A stretch of DNA of 34,104 bases from Chloroflexota bacterium (GTDB taxonomy: Bacteria > Chloroflexota > Dehalococcoidia > Lucifugimonadales > UBA3495): positions 35,909 through 70,012 of the forward strand of contig JAPPMU010000026.1 of NCBI GenBank assembly GCA_028873965.1. Direction: 5' to 3'. Shown piece by piece: positions 15,087 through 23,626 of the stretch. Every line of letters starts with the position of its first letter. Positions within the stretch are counted from its first letter, which is position 1. The position numbers and the translations under genes were made by a program. Below the pieces are notes generated by a model that worked only from the letters and a program-made list of their open reading frames with translations, did no database searches and was not told the origin of the DNA.

Positions 15087-17312
15087 ATGGATACCGGCGT
15101 TATGGCGCTACGCAAACTCTGGCTGGCGACGTTGGCCTTACTGGCGATTTCGGCATTTATCGCAGGATGCGGTCCCGCCGATCAAAGCACGTCCGCGATA
15201 AACCCCGACCCGGTTGCGGCAACTCCCGAAAGCGTGTCCCCGCAATCGGATGGTCCGAAAGAGCCGGCCGATCTCCCGCCGCTGCCGCCGAAGGAACCAC
15301 CGCAGTATCCCAATCTGGATTCCAACCTGAACCGGCTGGCAGAGGTAGCCTCCTCGACGCTAACGCCGGCCAGCACGAACGCGGCGCGCTCAAACCGGGA
15401 TGACGAGCCCGTGCTGGTTACGTTCTACGTTGAGGCGGGCCATGTGGACGACGTGCGGGAGTACCTGGAGGACAACGACATATTCGTCCGAAATGTGGGG
15501 GAAGACTACATTGAGGCGCACGTGCCGCCGTCCCAGTTGGGCGCGGCCTCCGAGCGGCCCGGAGTATTGCGCGTGGACACCGTGGTTCCCGCGTTGCCGC
15601 CGCGCCCCACGTCATCCAGCCTGGCCAACCCTGCCGCCATCAGCGAAGGGGTCGGCATTCACGGAGCCGACGCCTGGCACGGGGCCGGGTTTCGCGGGGA
15701 AAACGTCAAAGTTGGCGTCATTGACTCCGGGTTTGAGGGCTTTGCCCGGTTGCAGGGAATCCAATTGCCGCGCAATGTGGTAGCCCGGTGTTACTTCGCA
15801 ACGGCGCGGGCGCCGTCCTCTGCGCTTGCCGACTGCGAGGTGAACGGGAACCACGGAACGACAGTATCCGAAACGCTGGCGGACGTCGCGCCGAACGTGA
15901 CGCTCTACGTCGCCAATCCCATAACGCCTGGTGACTTCCAATCCGCTGCTGATTGGATGACCGGTCAGGGGGTGACGGTAATCAACCATTCGCTCGGTTG
16001 GACACCCCAGAACCCGGGCGATGGTACGTCGCCTTTCAGCAACTCACCGCTCAAGACCGTTGACCGAGCGGTTGCCCGAGGAGCCGTGTTCGTAACCGCC
16101 GGCGGCAACGAGGGGCGTCAAGTGTGGTACGGGACCTTTGCGGACCTCGACGGTGATCGCTGGCACAATTTCCACGGTCAGTATGAGGCAAATCAATTCA
16201 CCGTTACAAAGAGCGGGAATGTCTCTGGCTTTGTGCGTTGGGAAGGCGATTGGGGAAGGGAGGATTGTGACCTCGATTTGGCGCTTCTTCGAGTTGACAC
16301 CGGCGCCCCAACCCTCGTCGCCGTCGCTGAAGACTCTCAGGATGGTGGCGTAAACAGGTTTCCTTACGAATACGTGAAGGCGCACGTCCCGCCCGGTGTG
16401 TACGGTCTGTCGCTTTGGAATGACCGCTGCGCCTCCATGCCGGCGTGGATTCAGCTCTTTTTGTGGAGCACCGAGGGTGGTTCCGAAGAATTGCTGTATC
16501 ACTCGCCCGGTCGCCACATGGCGGAACCCGCGGAGGGCCGCAACCCCGGCATGATGGCGGTAGGAGCCACCCACTGGTGGAACACCCAGCAGATCGCCGA
16601 TTACAGTTCCCGTGGGCCAACCATCGACGGCCGCACCAAGCCGGACATCACGGGCGTTTCCTGCAATCCCACGGTGACGGATCCGCCGGTGGAATTGCCC
16701 GACGGCAGGACCCTCATTCCGACTTGCGGCACGTCTCACGCAGCGCCACATATCACGGGTCTCGCCGCGCTGGTGAAACAGCGGTTCCCGAATTACCGTC
16801 CTAACTTCATCACTCATTACCTGACGCAGAACGCCGCCGAGCGGGGCTCTGCCGGAGCGGACAACGCCTGGGGCTACGGACTGGCCGAGTTGCCTGACCC
16901 GTCGTTGGCCGCGGTTAGCATCGCGGCCGGGCCGCCCGGCAACATCACTGCCGTCAATGGACGTAATACCGGAGAAGCCGTCATTGCCTGGGACGCGGCT
17001 CCGGGCGCGACCCATTACCGTATTGGCTGCGTGAACATGGAGCGCGACTACCCCAGGGCCAAAGCGAGCAAAACCCGCAACTGGCAGGAGGCGTTCCTGT
17101 ATTTTGACGTGGAGGCCCAGAACCTCGACCCAATTCGCCCCACCTATACCTTTCCCGGCCTCCAGGAGGGCGCCCGCCACGCCTGCACGGTCTTGAGCAA
17201 CAACTCCCGGTACGGTCAACCGACGTGGCCAGAGGCCCCACATTATTGGCAGTATCTGACCATCACCAATCGGGGTGGAGCGTGCCCGATCTGCGCCGCC
17301 ACGTCGCCATAG
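15087..17312 (+). CDS. Subtilisin-like (S8) serine protease lipoprotein
   Basis: A 741-residue exported protease. A signal peptide ends in IAGC (lipidated Cys28), then a Pro/Ser-rich spacer and an inhibitor-I9-like prodomain region (VTFYVEAGHVDDVREYLE). The catalytic triad is readable: Asp in VGVIDSGF, His in GNHGTTVSE, oxyanion Asn in TAGGNEG, and Ser in CGTSHAAPHITGLAAL. An insertion of ~170 residues separates the Asn and Ser motifs, which contains a beta-rich domain (SGFVRWEGDWG, PPGVYGLSLW) resembling prepeptidase-type modules. The C-terminal ~130 residues look like a fibronectin-III-type domain (AVIAWDAAPGATHYRIGC). GAGG eight bases before the ATG at 15087 sets the start. Together with the M30-like lipoprotein it suggests degradation of external protein. 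Confidence 0.92.
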   Translation: MDTGVMALRKLWLATLALLAISAFIAGCGPADQSTSAINPDPVAATPESVSPQSDGPKEPADLPPLPPKEPPQYPNLDSNLNRLAEVASSTLTPASTNAARSNRDDEPVLVTFYVEAGHVDDVREYLEDNDIFVRNVGEDYIEAHVPPSQLGAASERPGVLRVDTVVPALPPRPTSSSLANPAAISEGVGIHGADAWHGAGFRGENVKVGVIDSGFEGFARLQGIQLPRNVVARCYFATARAPSSALADCEVNGNHGTTVSETLADVAPNVTLYVANPITPGDFQSAADWMTGQGVTVINHSLGWTPQNPGDGTSPFSNSPLKTVDRAVARGAVFVTAGGNEGRQVWYGTFADLDGDRWHNFHGQYEANQFTVTKSGNVSGFVRWEGDWGREDCDLDLALLRVDTGAPTLVAVAEDSQDGGVNRFPYEYVKAHVPPGVYGLSLWNDRCASMPAWIQLFLWSTEGGSEELLYHSPGRHMAEPAEGRNPGMMAVGATHWWNTQQIADYSSRGPTIDGRTKPDITGVSCNPTVTDPPVELPDGRTLIPTCGTSHAAPHITGLAALVKQRFPNYRPNFITHYLTQNAAERGSAGADNAWGYGLAELPDPSLAAVSIAAGPPGNITAVNGRNTGEAVIAWDAAPGATHYRIGCVNMERDYPRAKASKTRNWQEAFLYFDVEAQNLDPIRPTYTFPGLQEGARHACTVLSNNSRYGQPTWPEAPHYWQYLTITNRGGACPICAATSP

Positions 17313-17348
17313 GATCGTGCCGGCAGGCAGATGGCGGCGGCACCGCAG

Positions 17349-17357
17349 TGGTATCAT
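17349..17357 (+). promoter_or_regulatory. Extended -10 promoter element before the Uma2 gene at 17413
   Basis: Within GTGGTATCATGCG, the box TATCAT (17352-17357) is preceded by TGG (17349-17351), matching an extended -10 (TGnTATAAT). The restriction-modification operon has the near-identical GTGGTATCATCCG at 25198-25210. Confidence 0.4.
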
Positions 17358-17412
17358 GCGTTCACCGACGCCGCTATCAGCCACACCGCCGATCGACACA
17401 TCGAGGCCCGCC

Positions 17413-18135
17413 ATGACCACCGCCCGACCCGCCCAACCACCGGATTACCCGGCTCCATTCTTCCGCCTCCCCGACATCCCCGAGAAACATCCCGACGACA
17501 TGACCTCCGTACAGCACCTGCATGAACCCGGCCACACTCACCACCTGTCCCAATACCTGGGCAACCCCGACACCACCCTGGTCACCGGCGAACGCTACGT
17601 CATCCTCGGTCCGGACTTCGACGCTAGCGACTGCCGCTACCCGGACCTGCTGGTGGCCTTCGACGTTGATCCTGCCGCCTACCTGGCCCGCAACGGCTAC
17701 ATGATCGTTGAACAGGGCAAGCCGCCGGACTTCATCCTGGAGGTGGCCTCCCGGTACTCCGCCAATTCTGACCGGGGAGTGAAGAAGGATTACTACGAAC
17801 GTCTGAGGGTAGGGGAGTACTGGCTGTTCGACAGTGTGGGCGAGTTCTACGGGTTTGTCCTGAAAGGCTACCGGCTGGTGGACGGCCGGTACGAGGAGAT
17901 CGAGGCGCAGGAGGTCCGGCCCAGGGTGTTTGAGGGATACAGCGCGGCGCTGAACCTGATTTTGCGGGTGGAGGACGGCGTCCTGGGGCTGTACGATCCG
18001 GCCACCGGGGAGCACATCCCGACCTTTCAATCGGAACGGGCGCGCGCCGAGTCTGCCGAAGCCCGTGCCGACGCCGCCGAAACCCGCGCGCGGGAACTGG
18101 AAGCCGAAATTCGCCGGTTGCGCGCCGGCGGATAG
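17413..18135 (+). CDS. Uma2-family nuclease-fold protein with coiled-coil tail
   Basis: A 240-residue Uma2-family protein. Core motifs are CRYPDLLVAFDVD (Asp), PPDFILEVASRYS (Glu) and VKKDYYERLRVGEYWLFD (Lys), in the usual order. The C-terminal ~35 residues are Ala/Glu/Arg-rich (RARAESAEARADAAETRARE) and probably coiled coil, as in the gene at 14116, with which it also shares the domain ending (YDPATGEHI versus LDPATGLTI). The ATG has GAGG six bases upstream. The two genes flank the S8 protease lipoprotein on the same strand, but no functional tie is evident. Confidence 0.88.
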   Translation: MTTARPAQPPDYPAPFFRLPDIPEKHPDDMTSVQHLHEPGHTHHLSQYLGNPDTTLVTGERYVILGPDFDASDCRYPDLLVAFDVDPAAYLARNGYMIVEQGKPPDFILEVASRYSANSDRGVKKDYYERLRVGEYWLFDSVGEFYGFVLKGYRLVDGRYEEIEAQEVRPRVFEGYSAALNLILRVEDGVLGLYDPATGEHIPTFQSERARAESAEARADAAETRARELEAEIRRLRAGG

Positions 18136-18234
18136 TCAGCATGTAACCCACAACCCCCGAAGCGCCGGGCGCGGGCATTCGGCCATCGGCAAAGACGGCA
18201 TACCCTACAACCTTGAGGCTTACCCGGCCCAAGA

Positions 18235-18369
18235 CCTCTTCAAAGTCGCCGGGGTAACCTTCGGACCTTCAAATCGTCATTCCGGCGCAAGCAGGAATCC
18301 AGACTACGCTACGATAGCCACGTTCCGGGTTCCCGCCTTCGCGGGAACGACGGGTGGACTTTGAAAAGG
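18235..18369. repeat. Composite inverted-repeat element (shell type 1, different core, 135 bp)
   Basis: Outer arms CCTCTTCAAAGTC (18235-18247) and GACTTTGAAAAGG (18357-18369) pair at 12 of 13 positions. The left arm continues as CTTCAAAGTCGCC, identical to the left arm of the element at 11885. The core is a different repeat (18275-18352). It fills most of the 367-bp gap between the Uma2 gene and rel; the rest of that gap shows nothing recognisable apart from the rel ribosome site. Confidence 0.7.
18275..18352. repeat. Two-hairpin repeat of the CGTCAT...ACGACG type (78 bp)
   Basis: Begins CGTCATTCCGGCG and ends GGGAACGACG. Contains an imperfect left hairpin (TTCCGGCGCAAGCAGGAA) and a perfect right hairpin (GTTCCCGC-CTTC-GCGGGAAC, 18329-18348). 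A relative lies in the opposite orientation at 25026-25122. Similar two-hairpin repeats ending in this sequence are common in many bacterial genomes. Confidence 0.7.
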
Positions 18370-18502
18370 CGCTGCCTTGGCGCACCCCGCGCTGGACATA
18401 CCCGGGGCGGATGGTTATCATCGTCGGACCGGATGCAGCGCGACGTCACCCATCGTGTGGGAGTTTCCGCGCTCGCACCCCGTGACAGTCAGGAGGGCGC
18501 CT

Positions 18503-20728
18503 ATGGTCGCGGTCACCAGCGAGTCCACCGATCTGATCGCTCGCGTTTCTGAATACGTGGACGATGCGAACCAACTGGATCGCATCAGGTCGGCTTACGA
18601 CTTCGCAGAAAAGTGCCACGACGGGCAGATGCGGCGGTCCGGCGACCCGTACATCGTCCATCCCCTTGCCGCCGCCACCATTCTGGCCGGCCTCTACCTC
18701 GACCCCGACACCATCATCGCTGCCCTGCTCCACGACGTGCTCGAGGACTGCGGCGTCGAAGTAACCGAGCTGGAAGCGCGGTTCGGCCCCGACGTGGCGA
18801 GGCTGGTGGACGGCGTCACCAAGCTGACCCGCATGGACTATAGGCCGCCCGGCGCGGAAGCCAACGGCGCCGCGCCCGCGGAAAACCTGTACGCCGAAAG
18901 CCTGCGCAAGATGCTGGTGGCCATGGCCGAGGACATCCGCGTGGTGCTCATCAAGCTCGCGGACCGGCTGCACAACATGCGCACGCTGGACGCGCTCTCG
19001 GAAGACAAGCGCCGGCGCATCGCCCAGGAGACCCTGGACGTTTACTCGCCCCTGGCCCATCGCCTCGGCATCTGGGAGCTCAAGTGGCAGCTGGACGACC
19101 TCGCTTTCCGCCATCTCAACGAAAGCAAGTACCGCGAGATTTCCCGGATGCTGGCGGCCCGGCGGTCCCAACGCGAGGCCTACGTGGCCGACGTGGCCGA
19201 CCGGCTCAAGACGGAGTTGGCGGACAACCACCTCCGCGCGGACGTAAACGGCCGACCCAAGGGCATTTACTCCATACACAACAAGATCGAAAAGTACGCC
19301 GCCGAGGGCAAGGAGCTCAGTGACATCTACGACCTGTACGCCCTCCGCGTGATCGTTGACGAGATTGCCGACTGCTATTCCGCCCTGGGCATCACCCACC
19401 GCATGTGGAGCCCAATCCCCGGTCAGTTTGACGACTATGTCGCCTCGCCCAAGAAGAACATGTACCAGGCGTTGCACACCACGGTGCTGTGCGACGGCGG
19501 GCACCCGCTGGAGGTGCAGATCAAGACCCGCGAGATGCACCAGGTGGCGGAATACGGCGTGGCGGCCCACTGGCGGTACAAGGAACGCGGCGGCTCAGCC
19601 GGCGGCAGCGCGACTTTTGAAGAGCGGATGACCGGCTTGCGCCAACTGCTGGAGTGGCAGCGCGAAACGCCGGACACCAACGAGTTCCTGGAACGGGTGC
19701 GGGAAGACCTGTTCCACGATCAGGTCTTCGTCTATACGCCCAAGGGCGACATTGTGGAGATGGCCGCCGGGGCCACGCCCATCGACTTTGCCTACAAGAT
19801 CCACACCGACCTGGGACACCGCATCTCCGGCGCCAAGGTCAACGGCAAGCTGATGTCGCTGGACACGCCCCTGCACAACGGCGACACCATCGAGGTGGTG
19901 GCGGGCAAGACCGGACGGGGGCCATCGCCCGACTGGCTGAACCCGGCGCGCGGATACGTGGCAACCAACAGCGCGCGCCAGAAGATACGCTCCTGGTTCA
20001 ACCGGCAGGCCCGCAGCGCCAACATCACCCGGGGACGCGAACTCCTGCGCCGCGAATTGCGCCGCATGGGCGTCAAGATGTCCGACCGCGAAGTGATCGA
20101 AGGGTGTCGCTACGAAAGCATGGAAGACCTGCTGGCCGCCCTGGGCTCCGGCGAGTTGAGCGACTCCGCCCTGTCCGCACGCCTGACCCAGTTCCGCAAT
20201 GACGAGATGGCCGATGCTCCTTGGATGCCAAAGCTGCGGGGCTCAACGTCCCTGTCCAGCCCGACGTCAGGCATCTCAGTGCTGGGCGTGGGCGACCTGC
20301 TGACCAGCATCGCCCGCTGCTGCAACCCCATACAGGGAGATCCGATCATCGGGTTCGTGACGCGCTCCCGCGGCGTCAGCGTGCACAAGGCGGGTTGCAT
20401 CAACGTGCTCAACGAGGACGAGCAGGAAAGGCTGGTTCCCGTTTCCTGGGGGCAGAAGCAGGAACTGCATCCGGTACGCATCCGCATCGAGGCCATGGAC
20501 CGCGTGGGCCTGCTGCGCGACGTTACCACCAAGGTCTCGGACGACAAGATCAACATCGCCTGGGCGGTGACCCGGGAGAACGACGACGCCACGGTCAGCA
20601 TGGAATTCACCATCCATGTGAAGGACCTGGAGGAGCTGAACCGCGTGTTCTCCCGCATCGAAGGGATCCGCGGCGTCACCTCGGTAAGCCGCGTCACCAG
20701 CAGCCCCCTGAGGCAGACCGAGCGCTGA
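18503..20728 (+). CDS. rel: Bifunctional (p)ppGpp synthetase/hydrolase (Rel/SpoT family)
   Basis: Makes and degrades the alarmone (p)ppGpp in the stringent response. 741 residues with the full long-RSH layout. The HD hydrolase domain has VHPLAAA (His53) and LLHDVLEDC (His77-Asp78, Glu81-Asp82), so hydrolysis should be intact. The synthetase domain reads GRPKGIYSIHNKI, DIYDLYALRVIV and DYVASPKKNMYQALHTTV. TGS (FVYTPKGDIVEMAAG) is followed by a conserved-cysteine region (IARCCNPIQGDPIIGFVTR) and a C-terminal ACT domain (RIEAMDRVGLLRDVTTKV). AGGAGG six bases before the ATG at 18503 fixes the start and rejects an in-frame upstream extension of 42 residues. Probably monocistronic. Confidence 0.97.
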   Translation: MVAVTSESTDLIARVSEYVDDANQLDRIRSAYDFAEKCHDGQMRRSGDPYIVHPLAAATILAGLYLDPDTIIAALLHDVLEDCGVEVTELEARFGPDVARLVDGVTKLTRMDYRPPGAEANGAAPAENLYAESLRKMLVAMAEDIRVVLIKLADRLHNMRTLDALSEDKRRRIAQETLDVYSPLAHRLGIWELKWQLDDLAFRHLNESKYREISRMLAARRSQREAYVADVADRLKTELADNHLRADVNGRPKGIYSIHNKIEKYAAEGKELSDIYDLYALRVIVDEIADCYSALGITHRMWSPIPGQFDDYVASPKKNMYQALHTTVLCDGGHPLEVQIKTREMHQVAEYGVAAHWRYKERGGSAGGSATFEERMTGLRQLLEWQRETPDTNEFLERVREDLFHDQVFVYTPKGDIVEMAAGATPIDFAYKIHTDLGHRISGAKVNGKLMSLDTPLHNGDTIEVVAGKTGRGPSPDWLNPARGYVATNSARQKIRSWFNRQARSANITRGRELLRRELRRMGVKMSDREVIEGCRYESMEDLLAALGSGELSDSALSARLTQFRNDEMADAPWMPKLRGSTSLSSPTSGISVLGVGDLLTSIARCCNPIQGDPIIGFVTRSRGVSVHKAGCINVLNEDEQERLVPVSWGQKQELHPVRIRIEAMDRVGLLRDVTTKVSDDKINIAWAVTRENDDATVSMEFTIHVKDLEELNRVFSRIEGIRGVTSVSRVTSSPLRQTER

Positions 20729-20751
20729 TCGGCCCGGCGCGGGTCTGACGC

Positions 20752-20772
20752 GCTCGCCAGTCAACGGCGAGC
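20752..20772 (+). terminator. Hairpin after rel, weak terminator candidate
   Basis: GCTCGCC (20752-20758) and GGCGAGC (20766-20772) form a perfect 7-bp stem with a 7-nt loop, followed by the moderately T-rich CTGTTGTTCAGTCTTTCC. It could end the rel transcript. Because it abuts the start of the transporter gene it might instead occlude that gene's translation start. Confidence 0.35.
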
Positions 20773-20793
20773 CTGTTGTTCAGTCTTTCCACC

Positions 20794-22191
20794 ATGGCGC
20801 CCGCGATTCGCGGCGGGACGGCGGCCAAGCTGTTGCTGGCCGTCGCGGTGTTTCTCGCCATCCTGCTCATGCCCACGCCTGAAGGGTTGAGCGCGAACGG
20901 TCAGCGCGCCCTGGCGGTGATGCTCCTCGCCGTGATCCTGTGGGCCACCGAAGCCATTCCCGTCCCCGTGGCCGGCGTCGGCGGCGTTGTCCTGCTGGTG
21001 CTCATAGGAGCCGTGCCGGAACTGGGGCCGGCTCTCTACGGATTCTCCCAGCCCGTGGCCTACTTCCTGATTGGCATCCTGACGCTGGGACTGGCGGTGC
21101 AGCATTCGGGCCTGGCGGAACGACTGGCCACGTGGCTCATGCGGGGCGCCCAGGGAAGCCCGCGCCTGCTCTACGTGCAGATGTTGTTCTCCTTCGCTGC
21201 CCTGACCTTCGCGCTGCCGTCGGCCAGCACCCGCGGAGCGATCATGGTCCACGTGTACGAGCAGGTGCTGGACCGCTGGAACATACCCAAGGAACACCCG
21301 CTGTACAAGGCGACGATGATGGCCATGGGCAGCCTCAATCGCCTCGGCTCCACCGCGCTGCTGGCCGGCGGCATCACCCCCGTGGTCGCCTCCGGTCTGC
21401 TGGGAGACTTTTCGTGGACCCAGTGGTTCGTGTTGATGAGCGTGCCCTTCTACGCCAACCTGATCGTGGGCGGCGCCGCGGTGTTCCTGTTCTATCGATC
21501 CGGATTCCGCCTGGGTGACGAGGCCGCCAACGCCGCCGTGGCGCTGGACCGGATCAGCCCCGTCGAAATGCGGGCCGCCGGCATCGTCGCGATCACCGCA
21601 CTGCTGTGGTTCACCGATTTCGCCCACGGCCTGCATCCGGCGGTTCCCGCGATGATCGCCATGTGCCTGATCCTGCTGCCGCGGGTCGGCATCCTCACCT
21701 GGAGCGAGTTCGAGAGGAACCTGGGCTGGTCCAACTTCTTCATCATTGCGACGTCGCTGTCGCTGTCCCACGCGCTGGTGACCACCGGCGCGGCGGCCTG
21801 GTTCTCGCAGACGCTGGTTGGAGGCGTGTCCCAGCTGGCCTCATCACCCATGCTGGTGCTGTTGCTGCTGTGCGTGTGTTTCGCCATGCTGCGGTTCATC
21901 CTGCCCAACATCGCGGGCTACCTGGCGCTGGTAATCCCGGTCACCATGGCCGCCGCCGAGTCCCTGGGCCTCGACCCGCTGGTATGCGGCATGGCCGCCG
22001 TGGTGGTGGGCGACTCGGTGGTGTACTACAGCGCCGGCGGGACCGCCAGTGTTTTCATCTTCCAGCGGGCCAACATCTCCAACCCGGAGATCTTCCGGTT
22101 CGCCGTGACCATGACCGTCATTGCGACGGCCATCCTGTTGCTGGGAGTGATCCCTTACTGGGGCCTGGTGGGTCACCCGCTGGTTCCATAG
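20794..22191 (+). CDS. SLC13/DASS-type membrane transporter
   Basis: A 465-residue polytopic membrane protein with about 11-12 hydrophobic segments. Early motifs AVMLLAVILWATEAIPVPVAG and a repeat-related later half are typical of SLC13 (divalent anion:Na+ symporter) permeases, which carry di- and tricarboxylates, sulfate or related anions. The region LPSASTRGAIMVHVYEQ sits where the family has its SNT-type substrate/sodium motif; here SAST is seen. Substrate cannot be assigned. ATG at 20794 was chosen; a TTG at 20776 adds six residues. Neither start has a clear ribosome site, and a hairpin lies just upstream. Convergent with the thermonuclease-like gene, 9 bp apart. Confidence 0.85.
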   Translation: MAPAIRGGTAAKLLLAVAVFLAILLMPTPEGLSANGQRALAVMLLAVILWATEAIPVPVAGVGGVVLLVLIGAVPELGPALYGFSQPVAYFLIGILTLGLAVQHSGLAERLATWLMRGAQGSPRLLYVQMLFSFAALTFALPSASTRGAIMVHVYEQVLDRWNIPKEHPLYKATMMAMGSLNRLGSTALLAGGITPVVASGLLGDFSWTQWFVLMSVPFYANLIVGGAAVFLFYRSGFRLGDEAANAAVALDRISPVEMRAAGIVAITALLWFTDFAHGLHPAVPAMIAMCLILLPRVGILTWSEFERNLGWSNFFIIATSLSLSHALVTTGAAAWFSQTLVGGVSQLASSPMLVLLLLCVCFAMLRFILPNIAGYLALVIPVTMAAAESLGLDPLVCGMAAVVVGDSVVYYSAGGTASVFIFQRANISNPEIFRFAVTMTVIATAILLLGVIPYWGLVGHPLVP

Positions 22192-22200
22192 TCCGTCCGC

Positions 22201-22746
22201 CTACAATAGGGTCACTATCACCAGCGCCAACCCTGCCAGCACGATGACAAACGCGCCGATCATCATCCACGTGAGAACGCGCCGCAACCGCCGGCGTCGT
22301 TGTCGCGCCCGTCGCAGGTCGGCGCGATAGTCCCAGGGACGCCGGATCCGGTCACCGTGCCGCCAGATACCGCGCCGGCGTCGTTTCGCCTCCGCCTCTG
22401 CCTCCGGAAACCCCAGGTCTCGGCCGCCGTAACGCCGGTACCACCACGCCATGCCGGAGCGAACCATATCCACGTTGATGGACTGGCCACGCCGCCGCCG
22501 GTAGAGCAGTCCCACCGTCCGCCCGTAGCGGTCGGTGGTCATGGCCTCCATGCGGATCCCGCCCCGTCGCACCAGAGTCTCCAACTGCTTGCGCGACTCC
22601 TGCCCATAGGGCTGGGCCAGTTCCGGCGCGTCAATGCCATAGAGGCGCACCGGAAACGGCCGCCGCAGGAAGCTGAACAGCCCCGCGTATTTGACCTCCA
22701 GCGAGTCGCCGTCGATGACCCGCCGTATCCGCACCCTGCGGGCCAT
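22201..22746 (-). CDS. Thermonuclease-like (SNase) protein with C-terminal membrane helix
   Basis: A 181-residue staphylococcal-nuclease-fold protein. VIDGDSLEV holds the calcium-binding Asp, VRLYGIDAPELAQPYGQES holds the catalytic Arg and following Glu region, DRYGRTVGLLY is the usual third motif, and GMAWWYRRY follows. After an Arg-rich stretch comes a single hydrophobic helix (about 158-180, VLTWMMIGAFVIVLAGLALVIV), so it is tail-anchored rather than secreted; there is no signal peptide. Its ATG lies 7 bp after the TAG that ends the extended rhodanese frame, suggesting an operon with that gene. Confidence 0.87.
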   Translation of the reverse strand: MARRVRIRRVIDGDSLEVKYAGLFSFLRRPFPVRLYGIDAPELAQPYGQESRKQLETLVRRGGIRMEAMTTDRYGRTVGLLYRRRRGQSINVDMVRSGMAWWYRRYGGRDLGFPEAEAEAKRRRRGIWRHGDRIRRPWDYRADLRRARQRRRRLRRVLTWMMIGAFVIVLAGLALVIVTLL

Positions 22747-22753
22747 CTGCGGC

Positions 22754-23626
22754 CTACACGGTCATCGGCGTGTCGTCCCGGTTGGCCCACTCGCTCATGG
22801 ACGCGTCGTAGTTCTTGGCGTTCTCGAAGCCCACCAGGCGCAGTACGAAGTTTCCGTGCGCCGCACGGATGCCGGCCTGTCAATAGGAGTACGCCGTCTT
22901 GTCCGGCGTAATGCCGTGCTCGGTGAGAATGCGCCGGATCTCCGCCGCCGGCTTGAACTCGTGGGTGTTGCGGTCCATCAAGTTGAACCACTCCAGGTGC
23001 ACCGCGCCGGGAACATGACCCTGCCGCTGGTTCTGGTAGTTGGGGGCGGAGCCGTCCCACTCGCCGTCGCTGCGCACGTCCCACACCACCACGTTGTCGC
23101 CGAGCCCCCCGTCCAGTGAACAGGCCGCCTTGAGCTCGTCGCCGGTGGCGATGAACGACTGGTCGGCGCGCGGTGTGAAGGTCACCGCCGCCGGCGCCCT
23201 GGCTCGGCCAAAGTCCACGGGCTGCCCCGCGTTGACCCAGGCGCGCCAGCCGCCGTTGAGCACCTTGACGTTGGTGTGGCCGTAGTAGTTGAACACCCAC
23301 CAGATGCGCGCCGCCGTCAGCCCCTGGGCGTGATCGTAGGTGACCACGGTGGTGTCGTCGCCGATCCCCAGGCCCTCGGCCATGGCCTTGAACTGCTCCG
23401 GCGCCATGACGTGCTGCCCACGTGCCCCTGATCCTATCGCGGTGTCGGGGTTCTTGGCCCAGTTGTCGGCCACGTGGGCCGCGCCGGGAATGTGTCCGCG
23501 CTGCCAGGCGTCGGCGGTGTTGGCGCAGTCCAGCACCACCACGTTGGGGTCGTCCAGGTGTGCGGCGACCCAGGCGGCGTCGGTCAGGTACTCGGGGTGC
23601 GCGTAGTCTTCGGTGTGAGTCGTCAT
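22754..23626 (-). CDS. Tandem-rhodanese sulfurtransferase with in-frame TGA at the catalytic Cys: probable selenoprotein
   Basis: Thiosulfate/3-mercaptopyruvate sulfurtransferase type, two rhodanese domains. The N-terminal domain (WQRGHIPGAAHVADNW) has VTYDHAQGLTAAR, where Asp replaces the active Cys, as usual for the inactive half. In the C-terminal domain (VVWDVRSDGEWDG, GHVPGAVHLEW) the active loop should read YCQ(A/G)G.RAAH; here it reads Y-[TGA]-QAGIRAAH, the TGA being codon 249 (22880-22882). The frame continues for 41 residues of clearly conserved rhodanese sequence (FVLRLVGFENAKNYDASMSEW, NRDD.P) to TAG at 22754-22756. A hairpin follows the TGA. Total 290 residues if TGA is read as selenocysteine. 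Conventional gene calling would stop at 22880 and lose the active site. GGAG lies about seven bases before the ATG at 23626. Alternatives are a recent nonsense mutation or a base-call error. Confidence 0.75.
22853..22869 (-). promoter_or_regulatory. Candidate bacterial SECIS hairpin downstream of the in-frame TGA
   Basis: In the transcript, TCCGTGC and GCACGGA form a perfect 7-bp stem closing a GGC loop. Exactly 17 nt lie between the TGA and the first loop base. Bacterial SECIS elements, as I recall the published model, have a short stem, a small apical loop with G among its first two bases, and 16-37 nt between UGA and loop. All three hold here. A GC-rich coding region can form such stems by chance, so this is supportive rather than conclusive. 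Confidence 0.6.
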
